This document shows, piece after piece, positions 18,571 to 29,241 of a stretch of DNA of 64,000 nucleotides. Source of the stretch: Paenibacillus donghaensis (GTDB lineage: Bacteria; Bacillota; Bacilli; Paenibacillales; Paenibacillaceae); contig NZ_CP021780.1 in assembly GCF_002192415.1 (NCBI RefSeq), positions 1,054,001-1,118,000 of the forward strand, written 5' to 3'. Position 1 is the stretch's first letter. Each line of letters begins with the position of its first letter. The translations under genes were made by a program, and so were the position numbers. Under the pieces are notes generated by a model, which saw only the letters and a program-made list of their open reading frames with translations, had not been told where the DNA came from and ran no database searches.

Positions 18571-18981
18571 TTAAATGGAACCCGCATTGACGAGGAACGC
18601 TGCCACCATGAACATAAACAACAGAATAATCAGGCCATTGATCAGGGTGCCGATAATGCCCAGCAGCTTCCGGCGTTTGCTAAGGGAAATACCGATAATT
18701 CCAATGACAACACCGATGACATTCAGTGCTGTGAGGCTAAGTACGGCCAAGCCCAGGAACATAATCGTCTGTGAGACATCGCCTACAATCCGGTTGTCTT
18801 CAACAATGACGCTGTAGGACCTGGAACTGGCCACGAACAAGGTCACTACATAGCCGACGATGCTGATGAGGCCGATTACAAAGGAAGCGATGCCGGGACC
18901 GGAATGAGGATAATCATGAGGCCTTTCCGGGTAGGAGTCAGGGGGATGAGCCGGTGTTTCGGAAAGCTGGTGGTTGTCCAT
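18571..18981 (-). CDS. Small membrane protein, DUF4190-like
   Basis: 136 residues. A Pro/His-rich N-terminus (about 1-28) precedes hydrophobic segments at about 29-48, 75-105 and 112-135. SFVIGLISIV and VIGIIGISLSKRRKLLGIIG resemble DUF4190-type membrane proteins. AAGGAG sits 8 bp before ATG 18981, preferred over an in-frame GTG at 18990. Function unknown. Confidence 0.75.
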   Translation of the reverse strand: MDNHQLSETPAHPPDSYPERPHDYPHSGPGIASFVIGLISIVGYVVTLFVASSRSYSVIVEDNRIVGDVSQTIMFLGLAVLSLTALNVIGVVIGIIGISLSKRRKLLGIIGTLINGLIILLFMFMVAAFLVNAGSI

Positions 18982-19145
18982 AAACCGCACTCCTTCATAG
19001 ATAAGAGTAATAAATCCTTCCTGTTCACTTTTTCATAATGTGGCTGGAAATGCAAGCTCTGAATACGAAAATCCGGCTGCAGCTGGAAATGCAGCACGGG
19101 GCAAGTTAAGATAAGATGAAATTGAATCTAAGGAGTGATCTGCTC

Positions 19146-19529
19146 GTGCAGCGAACATTTATGGCCTGGGGAGCTCTGCTCGCTATGCTGGCCGTGGCGA
19201 TCGGCGCATTCGGCGCACATCTGCTGGAGCCGGTAATCAGCGCCGATTATATGGAAGTATATAAGACCGGTGTGCAATATCATATGATGCATGCGCTGGG
19301 CTTGATTCTGATTGCCCTTGTTGCCGGCCAGTGGGGGGAGCGGCCGCGTCTCCGCTGGGCGGGACGGCTGCTGACAGCAGGCATTCTGCTCTTCTCGGGC
19401 AGCTTGTATGTGCTGAGCATCAGCGGCATCAAGGTGCTGGGTGCCATTACTCCGCTTGGCGGCATATGCTTTATCGCCGGCTGGATCTGTCTGGCCTTGG
19501 AGGCGCTCTCGCATAGAGAGAAATCCTAA
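19146..19529 (+). CDS. DUF423 family membrane protein
   Basis: 127 residues, four predicted transmembrane helices. MAWGALLAMLAVAIGAFGAH near the N-terminus and TGVQYHMMHALGL are DUF423 signatures. GTG 19146 is chosen: AAGGAG lies 10 bp before it and the protein then matches the usual family length; an in-frame ATG at 19116 lies before that ribosome binding site. Function unknown; monocistronic, ending at a strong hairpin. Confidence 0.85.
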   Translation: MQRTFMAWGALLAMLAVAIGAFGAHLLEPVISADYMEVYKTGVQYHMMHALGLILIALVAGQWGERPRLRWAGRLLTAGILLFSGSLYVLSISGIKVLGAITPLGGICFIAGWICLALEALSHREKS

Positions 19530-19554
19530 GAGCCTCAGTTGGCCTCTGCATGAT

Positions 19555-19591
19555 AATAACCCTGTATCCGCTTTAAGGATACAGGGTTATT
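19555..19591. terminator. Bidirectional terminator
   Basis: A perfect 15-bp stem, AATAACCCTGTATCC / GGATACAGGGTTATT with a 7-nt loop, lies between the convergent DUF423 gene and the minus-strand gene ending at 19625. Confidence 0.85.
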
Positions 19592-19624
19592 GGCGCTCAG
19601 TGCTGCCCAGCTAGCTGCATGGAG

Positions 19625-20140
19625 TCAGTTGAATTCGTCGATCTCATTCAGATTAAAGGTATAGACTTGCTTCTCATCTACGTGATATACGCTTAGGGAG
19701 TTGGCGGCCTCATCGAAATTCAGAATCCGGCAGGGCATCGATACCTGCTTGCCATGGCGGTTGGCTCTCAGGCGAACCAATTGATTGCTCTGGATATACT
19801 GGCGGATCTTGCCATAGGCATCGGCGGGTGTTTCGTGAATAGAAGGTTTGGCCGCAGCTTCAGGCAGCTTGGGGTCCTCCTTGGCAACCGGCTTGTGCGC
19901 CATCTTCAGGTTGGCAGGAACAGGTGTCTCTTGATTCAAAGCTATCTTGGCGGAACGCAGCAAGGTGTCTATCGTTCTTCCCATATCCAAACCTGAATTA
20001 ATGTTGAAGTCTGTAACTGCACTGCTGCTGTTCAACATCTCCAGTAAATATTGTAAGGCGAGCGGGTTCGTACGGGCATCAATAAGGATGTCGAGGTTAA
20101 ATAGATGATTGCCGTCAGTATGTTGTAATTTCTTGTTCAT
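19625..20140 (-). CDS. Hypothetical protein with WYL-like C-terminus
   Basis: 171 residues, soluble. The N-terminal half (DILIDARTNPLALQYLLEML) has no family I recognise. A Pro/Lys/Ala-rich linker follows, and the C-terminal 60 residues (IQSNQLVRLRANRHGKQVSM, CRILNFDEAANSLSVYHVDE) look like a small beta domain similar to WYL or OB-type ligand-binding modules. GGGGGA precedes the ATG. A palindrome lies just upstream, so it may be regulated. Confidence 0.65.
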   Translation of the reverse strand: MNKKLQHTDGNHLFNLDILIDARTNPLALQYLLEMLNSSSAVTDFNINSGLDMGRTIDTLLRSAKIALNQETPVPANLKMAHKPVAKEDPKLPEAAAKPSIHETPADAYGKIRQYIQSNQLVRLRANRHGKQVSMPCRILNFDEAANSLSVYHVDEKQVYTFNLNEIDEFN

Positions 20141-20153
20141 AAATCCCCCAGCT

Positions 20154-20170
20154 TATCGTTAAGAACGATA
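20154..20170. promoter_or_regulatory. Palindromic operator-like site
   Basis: TATCGTT AAG AACGATA is a perfect 7-3-7 palindrome, 14 bp upstream of the minus-strand start at 20140 and next to an AT-rich, promoter-like stretch. The regulator is unknown. Confidence 0.45.
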
Positions 20171-20357
20171 CTATAAATATAGTAATAAAGTATATAAACT
20201 ATATCATTAAACCACTGAGAATCATATACCTGACCTAGTGGGAATTAGGTCCTTGGAACTGTTTTATTTTGTCAAGGAACAGGTCTTCTGTCCACACGCG
20301 GTTTGTGCAGGAAGCATACATATACAGCGTGGATTGACAAAAACGGAGGTGTTGTCA

Positions 20358-20660
20358 TTGGTTACCATAGAGCCAATTGTTATAGGTGAACATACGGTGA
20401 TCGGCGTAGAGGTTAAGCTGCCCAAAACCACGCTGCTGTCTATCAGCACAAGCCGAGGCTACATCATGTGCGGCGCCTTGGATATTGGACTGCTTAATGA
20501 GAAGCTCGGCGACCGGCAGATTATTGCTGCGCGTGCGGTAGGCGTGCGCACCTTACCCGAGCTGCTGGCAGCACCGCTGGAGTCGGTAACGCTTGAAGCA
20601 GAGTCGCTGGGTATTGTGCCGGGCATGATTGGTGCGGAAGCGCTGCTGCGGATGCTGTGA
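20358..20660 (+). CDS. yunC: YunC family protein (DUF1805)
   Basis: 100 residues. It matches Bacillus YunC along its length: VKLPKTTLLSISTSRGYIMC, GALDIGLLNEKL, ARAVGVRTLPELLAAPLESVT. The start is TTG 20358 with CGGAGG 8 bp upstream, giving MVTIEPIVIG, which aligns with the family N-terminus. Function unknown. Confidence 0.88.
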   Translation: MVTIEPIVIGEHTVIGVEVKLPKTTLLSISTSRGYIMCGALDIGLLNEKLGDRQIIAARAVGVRTLPELLAAPLESVTLEAESLGIVPGMIGAEALLRML

Positions 20661-20944
20661 GCCAACATTGTCACAGGAAGGTATTTCAGCTTGAAGGGGG
20701 TGTCTTCCTAAGCCGTTCGGCTTGGGGGGAAGCCCTTTATTTCTGAAACGCTGCGGTACAGGAGTTCTCGGTGTATAAGTCAACTCCTCTTGGCTCATTC
20801 TACATAAACAGGTTCAAGGATGAATCTCCTGGGCAGTTTGTTTCGTCTGAAGTGGGGAAGGGTAAATGGTGTATAGACAACTGCAAGGCCGGATTATGGT
20901 ACAAGCAGCCGGCTAAAATTTAGGAATAAGGAAGGGATCATACC

Positions 20945-21406
20945 ATGGCTAAAGCATCGAACAAAGTAAACACCGCATCACTGGAGCAGATTCTGAACAC
21001 TCAGGTAGCGAACTTGAACGTACTCTACGTTAAGCTTCACAACTATCACTGGTACGTCAAGGGAGAGCAATTTTTCTCACTTCATGTGAAGTTTGAAGAA
21101 CTATACGATGAGGTTACGCTCAAAATGGATGAGGTCGCCGAACGTTTGCTCAGCATCAAGGGAAGCCCTGCAGCGACCATGAAGGAATACCTGGAGCTTG
21201 CGACCATCCAGGAAGCCACAGGCAAAGAGGACACTCATGGTATGGTGCAGACCCTGATCGAGGACTTTGCAACCGTGGTTGAGGAGCTGGCAGAAGGCAT
21301 CGAAGCCGCTGAGCAGGTTTCCGACCAGCCTACAGCGGATATGTTCATCAAGATCCGCAGTGATCTGGAGAAGCACCAATGGATGCTGCGCTCCTTCCTG
21401 GGCTGA
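20945..21406 (+). CDS. dps: Dps-family ferritin-like protein
   Basis: 153 residues forming a four-helix ferritin-like subunit. Dps proteins assemble into 12-mers that oxidise and store iron and protect DNA from peroxide. The ferroxidase-region motif is LHNYHWYVKGEQFFSLHVKF followed by EELYDEV, in the canonical N-terminal position. GGAAGGG precedes the ATG. It sits just upstream of the suf operon but is separated by its own terminator. No obvious PerR box was seen before dps itself. Confidence 0.92.
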   Translation: MAKASNKVNTASLEQILNTQVANLNVLYVKLHNYHWYVKGEQFFSLHVKFEELYDEVTLKMDEVAERLLSIKGSPAATMKEYLELATIQEATGKEDTHGMVQTLIEDFATVVEELAEGIEAAEQVSDQPTADMFIKIRSDLEKHQWMLRSFLG

Positions 21407-21475
21407 TCGAATCGACATCTCATGATCTAATGCCTTAATGAAATCATGTAATTTCTTGTCTGTTAATATCATAAG

Positions 21476-21498
21476 GCCTCCTGCGGGAGGCTTTATTT
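21476..21498 (+). terminator. Terminator after dps
   Basis: GCCTCC TGCG GGAGGC followed by TTTATTTG; a short, stable intrinsic terminator. Confidence 0.8.
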
Positions 21499-21575
21499 GT
21501 TTATATTGACGGACCTCTTGCGTTGTGGAAAAGTGAAAATCGATATTTGTAAAAAAACAGGCTTTGTTATAAAAT

Positions 21576-21600
21576 TGATGAGAATCATTGATAATCATTC
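21576..21600 (+). promoter_or_regulatory. Fur-box-like site at the suf promoter
   Basis: TTGATGAGAATCATTGATAA then TCATT contains TGATAAT and TGAGAAT heptamers arranged as overlapping 7-1-7-like Fur half-sites. It covers the -35 element TTGATA (21588-21593), so an iron-loaded Fur repressor would block the promoter. Confidence 0.65.
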
Positions 21601-21616
21601 CATTTCACATTATAAT
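21588..21616 (+). promoter_or_regulatory. sufCDSUB promoter
   Basis: TTGATA (21588-21593), a 17-bp spacer and consensus TATAAT (21611-21616). It is the only strong promoter between the dps terminator and sufC. Confidence 0.75.
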
Positions 21617-21629
21617 AATTATAATGTGA
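21605..21629 (+). promoter_or_regulatory. Perfect PerR-box match over the suf -10 element
   Basis: TTATAAT A ATTATAA (21610-21624) matches the PerR-box consensus TTATAATNATTATAA at every position. It is the core of a 25-bp perfect palindrome, TCACATTATAA taa TTATAATGTGA. Binding would occlude RNA polymerase. AT-rich palindromes can arise by chance, but exact match and placement favour a real site. Confidence 0.7.
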
Positions 21630-21720
21630 TATAAAATCTAATTGTGCTGGCAACAGGGATACCCTGTGCAACATACAGCTTTCTGATTTCGCAAATCGAT
21701 CAATGGAGGGAATACTAATT

Positions 21721-22503
21721 ATGGCCGCAGATTTTGTCATTGAGGGACTGAAAGCATCAATAGAAGGTAAAGAAATTCTGAAGGGGATCAACCTGAAGAT
21801 GAAGGGTGGCGAAATTCATGCCATCATGGGACCTAACGGTACGGGTAAAAGTACGCTGGCTTCCGCATTAATGGGACATCCGAAATATGAAGTTACCGAA
21901 GGGACCGCTACACTTGAAGGCGAAGATCTGCTTGAAATGGCTGTAGATGAGCGTGCACGCGCCGGTCTGTTCCTGGCGATGCAATATCCAAGTGAAATCT
22001 CGGGTGTTACCAATTCCGACTTCCTGCGCAGTGCCATTAATTCCCGCCGTGAAGAGGGCAGTGAAATTTCACTGATCCGTTTCATCCGGCAGATGGAAGC
22101 TAAGATGAAGGAACTGGATATGAATCCCGAATTCCTGCACCGTTACCTGAATGAAGGTTTCTCCGGCGGGGAGAAGAAACGGAACGAAATTCTGCAAATG
22201 ATGATGCTCGATCCCAAAATCGTCATCCTGGACGAAATTGACTCCGGTCTGGATATCGATGCTTTGAAAATTGTTGCCGATGGTGTGAACTCCATGCGTA
22301 GCGAAGACCGCGGCTTCCTGGTTATCACTCACTATCAGCGTTTGCTTGACTACATCACACCAGATTATGTGCACGTTATGATGCAGGGGCGGATTGTGAA
22401 ATCCGGCGGACCTGAACTGGCGCGCCGCCTTGAGGCCGATGGTTATGAATGGATTAAGGAAGAACTGGGCATCGAAGATGAAACTGTAGGAAACGAAGCG
22501 TAA
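21721..22503 (+). CDS. sufC: Fe-S assembly ATPase SufC
   Basis: ABC-type ATPase of the SufBCD scaffold, 260 residues, cytoplasmic. Walker A is GPNGTGKST, the signature FSGGEKKR, Walker B VILDEIDSGLD. GGAGGG 8 bp before ATG 21721 supports this start over the upstream ATG 21703. First gene of sufC-D-S-U-B, the standard Bacillota order. Confidence 0.96.
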   Translation: MAADFVIEGLKASIEGKEILKGINLKMKGGEIHAIMGPNGTGKSTLASALMGHPKYEVTEGTATLEGEDLLEMAVDERARAGLFLAMQYPSEISGVTNSDFLRSAINSRREEGSEISLIRFIRQMEAKMKELDMNPEFLHRYLNEGFSGGEKKRNEILQMMMLDPKIVILDEIDSGLDIDALKIVADGVNSMRSEDRGFLVITHYQRLLDYITPDYVHVMMQGRIVKSGGPELARRLEADGYEWIKEELGIEDETVGNEA

Positions 22504-22529
22504 GACGAGCCGGAAGGAGGAGACCACTT

Positions 22530-25472
<2,943 letters not shown>

Positions 25473-25496
25473 AACAGAAACAAGGAGGCTGACACC

Positions 25497-26894
25497 ATGG
25501 CTAAGAAAGCGCCTGATATGGAGGAATACCAGTATGGGTTCCGTGATGAGCACAAGTCGATCTTCCAGTCTGGTAAAGGATTGACGGCCGAAATTGTTAA
25601 AGAAATCTCCGCAATCAAAAATGAACCACAGTGGATGCTGGACTTCCGTCTGAAATCACTGGAGCAGTTCCGCAAAATGCCGATGCCTAAATGGGGCGGC
25701 GATCTCGATGATCTGGATTTCGAGGAAATTCAGTATTATGTTCGACCTTCAGAGAAGCAGGGCAAGACTTGGGAAGAGGTTCCTTCCGAAATTAAGGAAA
25801 CCTTCGACAAGCTGGGTATTCCGGAAGCGGAGCAGAAGTTCCTTGCCGGCGTATCCGCCCAGTATGAATCCGAGGTTGTCTACCACAGCATGCAGAAGTC
25901 CCTTGAGGATCAAGGGGTAATCTTCACCGATACGGACACCGCGCTGCGGGAATACCCGGAGCTGTTCAGAAAATATTTTGCCACCATCATTCCGCCTGCG
26001 GACAACAAGTTCGCTGCCCTTAACAGTGCGGTCTGGTCCGGCGGCAGCTTCATCTATGTACCTAAGGGTGTGAAATGCGAGGTGCCGCTGCAGGCTTACT
26101 TCCGCATCAACTCCGAGAACATGGGCCAATTCGAGCGCACCCTGATCCTTGCCGATGAAGACAGCTTCGTGCATTATGTGGAAGGCTGTACAGCTCCAAT
26201 CTACAGCACCAATTCCCTGCATAGTGCCGTAGTCGAAATTCTCTGCATGAAAAACGCTCGTGTGCGTTACACTACCATCCAGAACTGGGCGCCAAACATC
26301 TACAACCTCGTTACGAAACGTGCGGTTGCTGAAGAGAACGCCACAATGGAATGGGTTGATGGCAACATCGGCTCCAAGCTGACGATGAAATATCCGGCGG
26401 TTGTGCTGAAGGGCCGCGGCGCCAAAGGTTCCGTGCTCTCAATTGCCGTTGCCGGCAAAGCGCAGCATCAGGATGCAGGCGCCAAAATGATCCACCTGGC
26501 ACCTGATACCACATCTACAATTGTATCGAAATCGATCAGCAAACACGGTGGTAAGGTAACGTACCGCGGATTGGCCTCCTTCGGCCGCAATGCGGATGGC
26601 GCCAAATCCAACATCAAATGTGATACGCTGATTATGGATAACGAATCCACATCAGATACCATTCCGTATAATGAAATTATGAATGACAACATTACGCTGG
26701 AGCATGAAGCAACGGTATCCAAGGTCTCCGAGGAGCAGCTGTTCTACCTCATGAGCCGCGGCCTCACCGACGCCGAAGCTACCCAGATGATCGTTATGGG
26801 CTTCATCGAGCCATTCACCAAAGAATTGCCGATGGAGTATGCCGTTGAGATGAATCGTCTGATCAAGTTCGAAATGGAAGGAAGTATCGGGTAA
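25497..26894 (+). CDS. sufB: Fe-S assembly protein SufB
   Basis: 465 residues; the scaffold subunit on which clusters are built. The family core [17 protein letters not shown] and [10 protein letters not shown] are present, as is the C-terminal [27 protein letters not shown] precedes the ATG. Last gene of the operon, followed directly by a strong terminator. Confidence 0.96.
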   Translation: MAKKAPDMEEYQYGFRDEHKSIFQSGKGLTAEIVKEISAIKNEPQWMLDFRLKSLEQFRKMPMPKWGGDLDDLDFEEIQYYVRPSEKQGKTWEEVPSEIKETFDKLGIPEAEQKFLAGVSAQYESEVVYHSMQKSLEDQGVIFTDTDTALREYPELFRKYFATIIPPADNKFAALNSAVWSGGSFIYVPKGVKCEVPLQAYFRINSENMGQFERTLILADEDSFVHYVEGCTAPIYSTNSLHSAVVEILCMKNARVRYTTIQNWAPNIYNLVTKRAVAEENATMEWVDGNIGSKLTMKYPAVVLKGRGAKGSVLSIAVAGKAQHQDAGAKMIHLAPDTTSTIVSKSISKHGGKVTYRGLASFGRNADGAKSNIKCDTLIMDNESTSDTIPYNEIMNDNITLEHEATVSKVSEEQLFYLMSRGLTDAEATQMIVMGFIEPFTKELPMEYAVEMNRLIKFEMEGSIG

Positions 26895-26913
26895 CCGATA
26901 CCTTCTGCAAATA

Positions 26914-26968
26914 CGTGCCCGAGTGATCTTGACACCTTAGGTGTTGAAGTCGCTCGGGCACGTTTTTT
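26914..26968 (+). terminator. suf operon terminator
   Basis: CGTGCCCGAG pairs with CTCGGGCACG, with an internal ACACCTTAGGTGT hairpin, followed by TTTTTT. Confidence 0.9.
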
Positions 26969-27036
26969 GTGTTGTGCCAAGCTATCCAGTAAATAGGAAA
27001 CATGAGCATGCAGGAGAACGTGGGGAGCCACGAAGT

Positions 27037-27063
27037 AAAAAGGAGCAGCCATTTCGCTGCCCC
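27037..27063 (-). terminator. Terminator of the 82-aa gene
   Basis: On the minus strand GGGGCAGC gaaatg GCTGCTCC is followed by TTTTT, just 7 bp after the stop of the gene at 27070-27318. This supports that small gene being real. Confidence 0.7.
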
Positions 27064-27069
27064 CTAAAA

Positions 27070-27318
27070 TTAATTGCGTTGCAACAATATATATCCGCTA
27101 ATTCTTGAAGTTTTTTTACGGAAGACTACTTTAAAACCAATGTCGTTGTCTAATAAACAAGCTAAGGCGGTGTTCAGCAATCCATTTGGTCTCAAGCTAG
27201 GTCTACAAGGCTGAGCATTTCCGATAATGCGGACACTGATAATCCGGCGTGCAGATCCAGGAATCAGAGGATTTCTGCTCCAGGTGATCAATACTAAGTC
27301 GGGCTGACGCGTAGCCAT
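27070..27318 (-). CDS. Small conserved-looking hypothetical protein
   Basis: 82 residues, basic, with no signal or membrane segment. It contains NPLIPGSARRIISVRIIGNA and RPNGLLNTALACLLDNDIGF, which read as a folded globular sequence. AAAGGGG lies upstream of the ATG, and a good intrinsic terminator follows the stop, so it appears to be a monocistronic gene. I do not recognise the family. Confidence 0.65.
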   Translation of the reverse strand: MATRQPDLVLITWSRNPLIPGSARRIISVRIIGNAQPCRPSLRPNGLLNTALACLLDNDIGFKVVFRKKTSRISGYILLQRN

Positions 27319-27550
27319 TCGGATCTACCCCTTTCTATTATGTTTCTTTATATAAAATACACAGTAGATTCTAATGTGCTAGACCACAGCGGAGTAGCAA
27401 GCAACTGGTCAATCTCTTCGTAATTAACTCCCACTCATTACATTCCCTGTTATTTACATTATTCTAGTAACATTTGTAACTGACTAAGGGGCTGGAAATT
27501 GATAAATATAGAATGTAAGCGTTTCATACATTAGGATCGGGGGAATGTTT

Positions 27551-28102
27551 GTGAAAAAAGTTACAAAATTAGTGATGGCTGCCGGTATTTCATTGGCACT
27601 TGTAGGGGGCGGAACCAGTGCGGTTCTGAACAATGTATCTTCAGCGGCAAGTGCGCCGCTTAAAGTAGGCAGGGTAGAAGCGGCTGCTCATGGCACCAAA
27701 TGCTTCACCGTGGCTGTCGCTGTCGTTCAGAACGGCAAAATTGTAGCCGCTTCGCTGGATGACTATCAATTCCTTAGCACGGACGTGGCCAAGGGAGTGC
27801 CTAACTCCGATGCGGATTTCGGACAGAATTATAAGGATGCCAAGATGGTGCTGGCCTCCAAGAAAGCCAACAACAAATATTACAGTGAGCACATGACCGA
27901 AGAAGCTAAATCTACAGTTGCATACGACAAGAACTTGGCAGCTGTTGAGAAATATGCGACCGGCAAGACCATCAAGGAGCTGGAAGCTACACTGGCCAAG
28001 AAGAGCAAAACCCAGATGGTGGACGCTGTCAGCGGAGCTACTCTGGTGGATACCAAAGGTTATCTGACAGCGATTCTGGATGCAGCCAAGGCTGCCAAAT
28101 AA
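27551..28102 (+). CDS. Exported FMN-binding-domain-like protein
   Basis: 183 residues. An N-terminal signal peptide (KKVTKLVMAAGISLALVGGG) precedes a mature domain with FMN-binding-type features near the C-terminus: VDAVSGATLVDTKGYL fits the Dxx(S/T)GAT pattern where ApbE attaches FMN to Thr (about residue 164). Family knowledge suggests extracytoplasmic redox use. No apbE or electron-transfer partner is in the window. GTG 27551 is preferred over ATG 27545 because GGGGGA lies only 1-2 bp from the latter. Confidence 0.75.
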   Translation: MKKVTKLVMAAGISLALVGGGTSAVLNNVSSAASAPLKVGRVEAAAHGTKCFTVAVAVVQNGKIVAASLDDYQFLSTDVAKGVPNSDADFGQNYKDAKMVLASKKANNKYYSEHMTEEAKSTVAYDKNLAAVEKYATGKTIKELEATLAKKSKTQMVDAVSGATLVDTKGYLTAILDAAKAAK

Positions 28103-28311
28103 AATTGATGATGTTATGGCTCGTAACTTAAATCGGTGAATAACCCTTGTGAGGAAGCACGCTGCAGGTTGGGGGGATCCCGGTCGCTGTTAAAGGCCGG
28201 TTTCCTGATTGTTAACTGAACATAGGGTGAAATCAGGTTACTACTTCGGGCTTCGTATGATCAGAGACCTCAGCCTCCGTTCCAAGATCGTGTTCATCAG
28301 TCTTGTCCACC

Positions 28312-28339
28312 GAATTAGTTGCGAATCTGCATCTAATTC
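28312..28339. repeat. Hairpin repeat unit A
   Basis: GAATTAGTTGC GAATCT GCATCTAATTC; near-perfect inverted repeat with one T-T mismatch. First of nine related units in the window. Confidence 0.7.
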
Positions 28340-28362
28340 GCTGATTTTTTCCGTTTTAGAGC

Positions 28363-28389
28363 AAATAAGTGCGGAAACGCATCTAATTT
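28363..28389. repeat. Hairpin repeat unit B
   Basis: AAATAAGTGC GGAAAC GCATCTAATTT. Left arm uses the TAAGTGC half-site, right arm the TAGATGC half-site. Confidence 0.65.
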
Positions 28390-28423
28390 CGGATTTGGAG
28401 CGTTAAAGAAGCGATTTACTCGA

Positions 28424-28449
28424 AAATAGTTGCAGATTCGCACTTATTT
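28424..28449. repeat. Hairpin repeat unit C
   Basis: AAATAGTTGC AGATTC GCACTTATTT. Left arm TAGTTGC type, right arm TAAGTGC type. Confidence 0.65.
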
Positions 28450-28472
28450 GCCCGATAACAGGAGTTTCAGCT

Positions 28473-28502
28473 GAAATTAGATGTACTTTCGCATCTAATT
28501 TC
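28473..28502. repeat. Hairpin repeat unit D
   Basis: GAAATTAGATG ... CATCTAATTTC; perfect 11-bp arms around 8 nt. Confidence 0.75.
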
Positions 28503-28666
28503 TCTGATAGCTCTGATGCTGCACCCGAAATTCTCCGTGGGATCTAAGAAGTAACGAAATAGGTCTTTAAAGGCGAACACTACCGTTTCTCCAGAATTCC
28601 TCCAACCCTCTACGCTGTTCACATTTCTAATCAACCACTGATTTTTAGCTTGAGCCGTTGTTATTT

Positions 28667-28942
28667 GCGCATTCCGCAGGAACAGCCGGCCCTTTGCCCT
28701 TCAGGTCTTGCGCATTCCGCAGGAACAGCCCGCCTTTGACCTTAGCCCCGGCGCGCGCATCCCGTCAGGGATAGCGGGCCAGCCCGGCGACGTCCAAGCG
28801 GTCCCGCAGGGATAAGCGCTCCCCCCACCCAGCCCCCTAATCACAGTACCGCCAGACTCATTCGCCAAACTTGCCGGTGTCCAGAGGGTGCAACCCTTTG
28901 GGGCCCTCCCTTGGAAGGGAGGGTTTGGGAGGGATCGATTTT
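28667..28942. repeat. GC-rich intergenic repeat module, copy 1
   Basis: Two tandem GCGCATTCCGCAGGAACAGC units (starts 28667 and 28710, 43-bp period) are followed by a ~200-bp GC-rich block. The block contains GCGGTCCCGCAGGGATAAGC, CCCCTAATCACAGTACCGCC and the palindrome CCCTCCCTTGGAAGGGAGGG, ending TTTGGGAGGGATCGAT. It is strongly similar to 39652-40106 and partly to 47690-47758. No credible gene lies in 28103-29241. Confidence 0.8.
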
Positions 28943-29241
28943 GTATTTTTATACATTTCAACAAGATAAAGGTGTTATGAAATGACAGCGGATTCTCTGC
29001 CTAATGGACCAATGGATGATTCGCCAGCATTCGGGAGGAATTAGAAGCATTTTAAGAGTTAGGTGGGCCTTAACCTCTTCTGGAGCTGAAATTATTCGTA
29101 AAAAACCGCAAAAACGGTCTATTCTCCGCTTTGCCGCCACAAAATAGGGATGATACACTGCATGAAGTCACTAAAATGAAAGCGTTAAAAACCAATGCTT
29201 ACGAAGCCGCTTTACTACGTAAAGCTAATAGGAGGAGAGAT

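Noticed and set aside
20553..20798. 81-codon minus-strand frame overlapping yunC
   Set aside because: No ribosome binding site, and half of it is antisense to yunC.
28312..28502. CRISPR-like or ordinary terminator hairpins
   Set aside because: Units are palindromic, diverge in half-site type, lack T-runs and are not regularly spaced.
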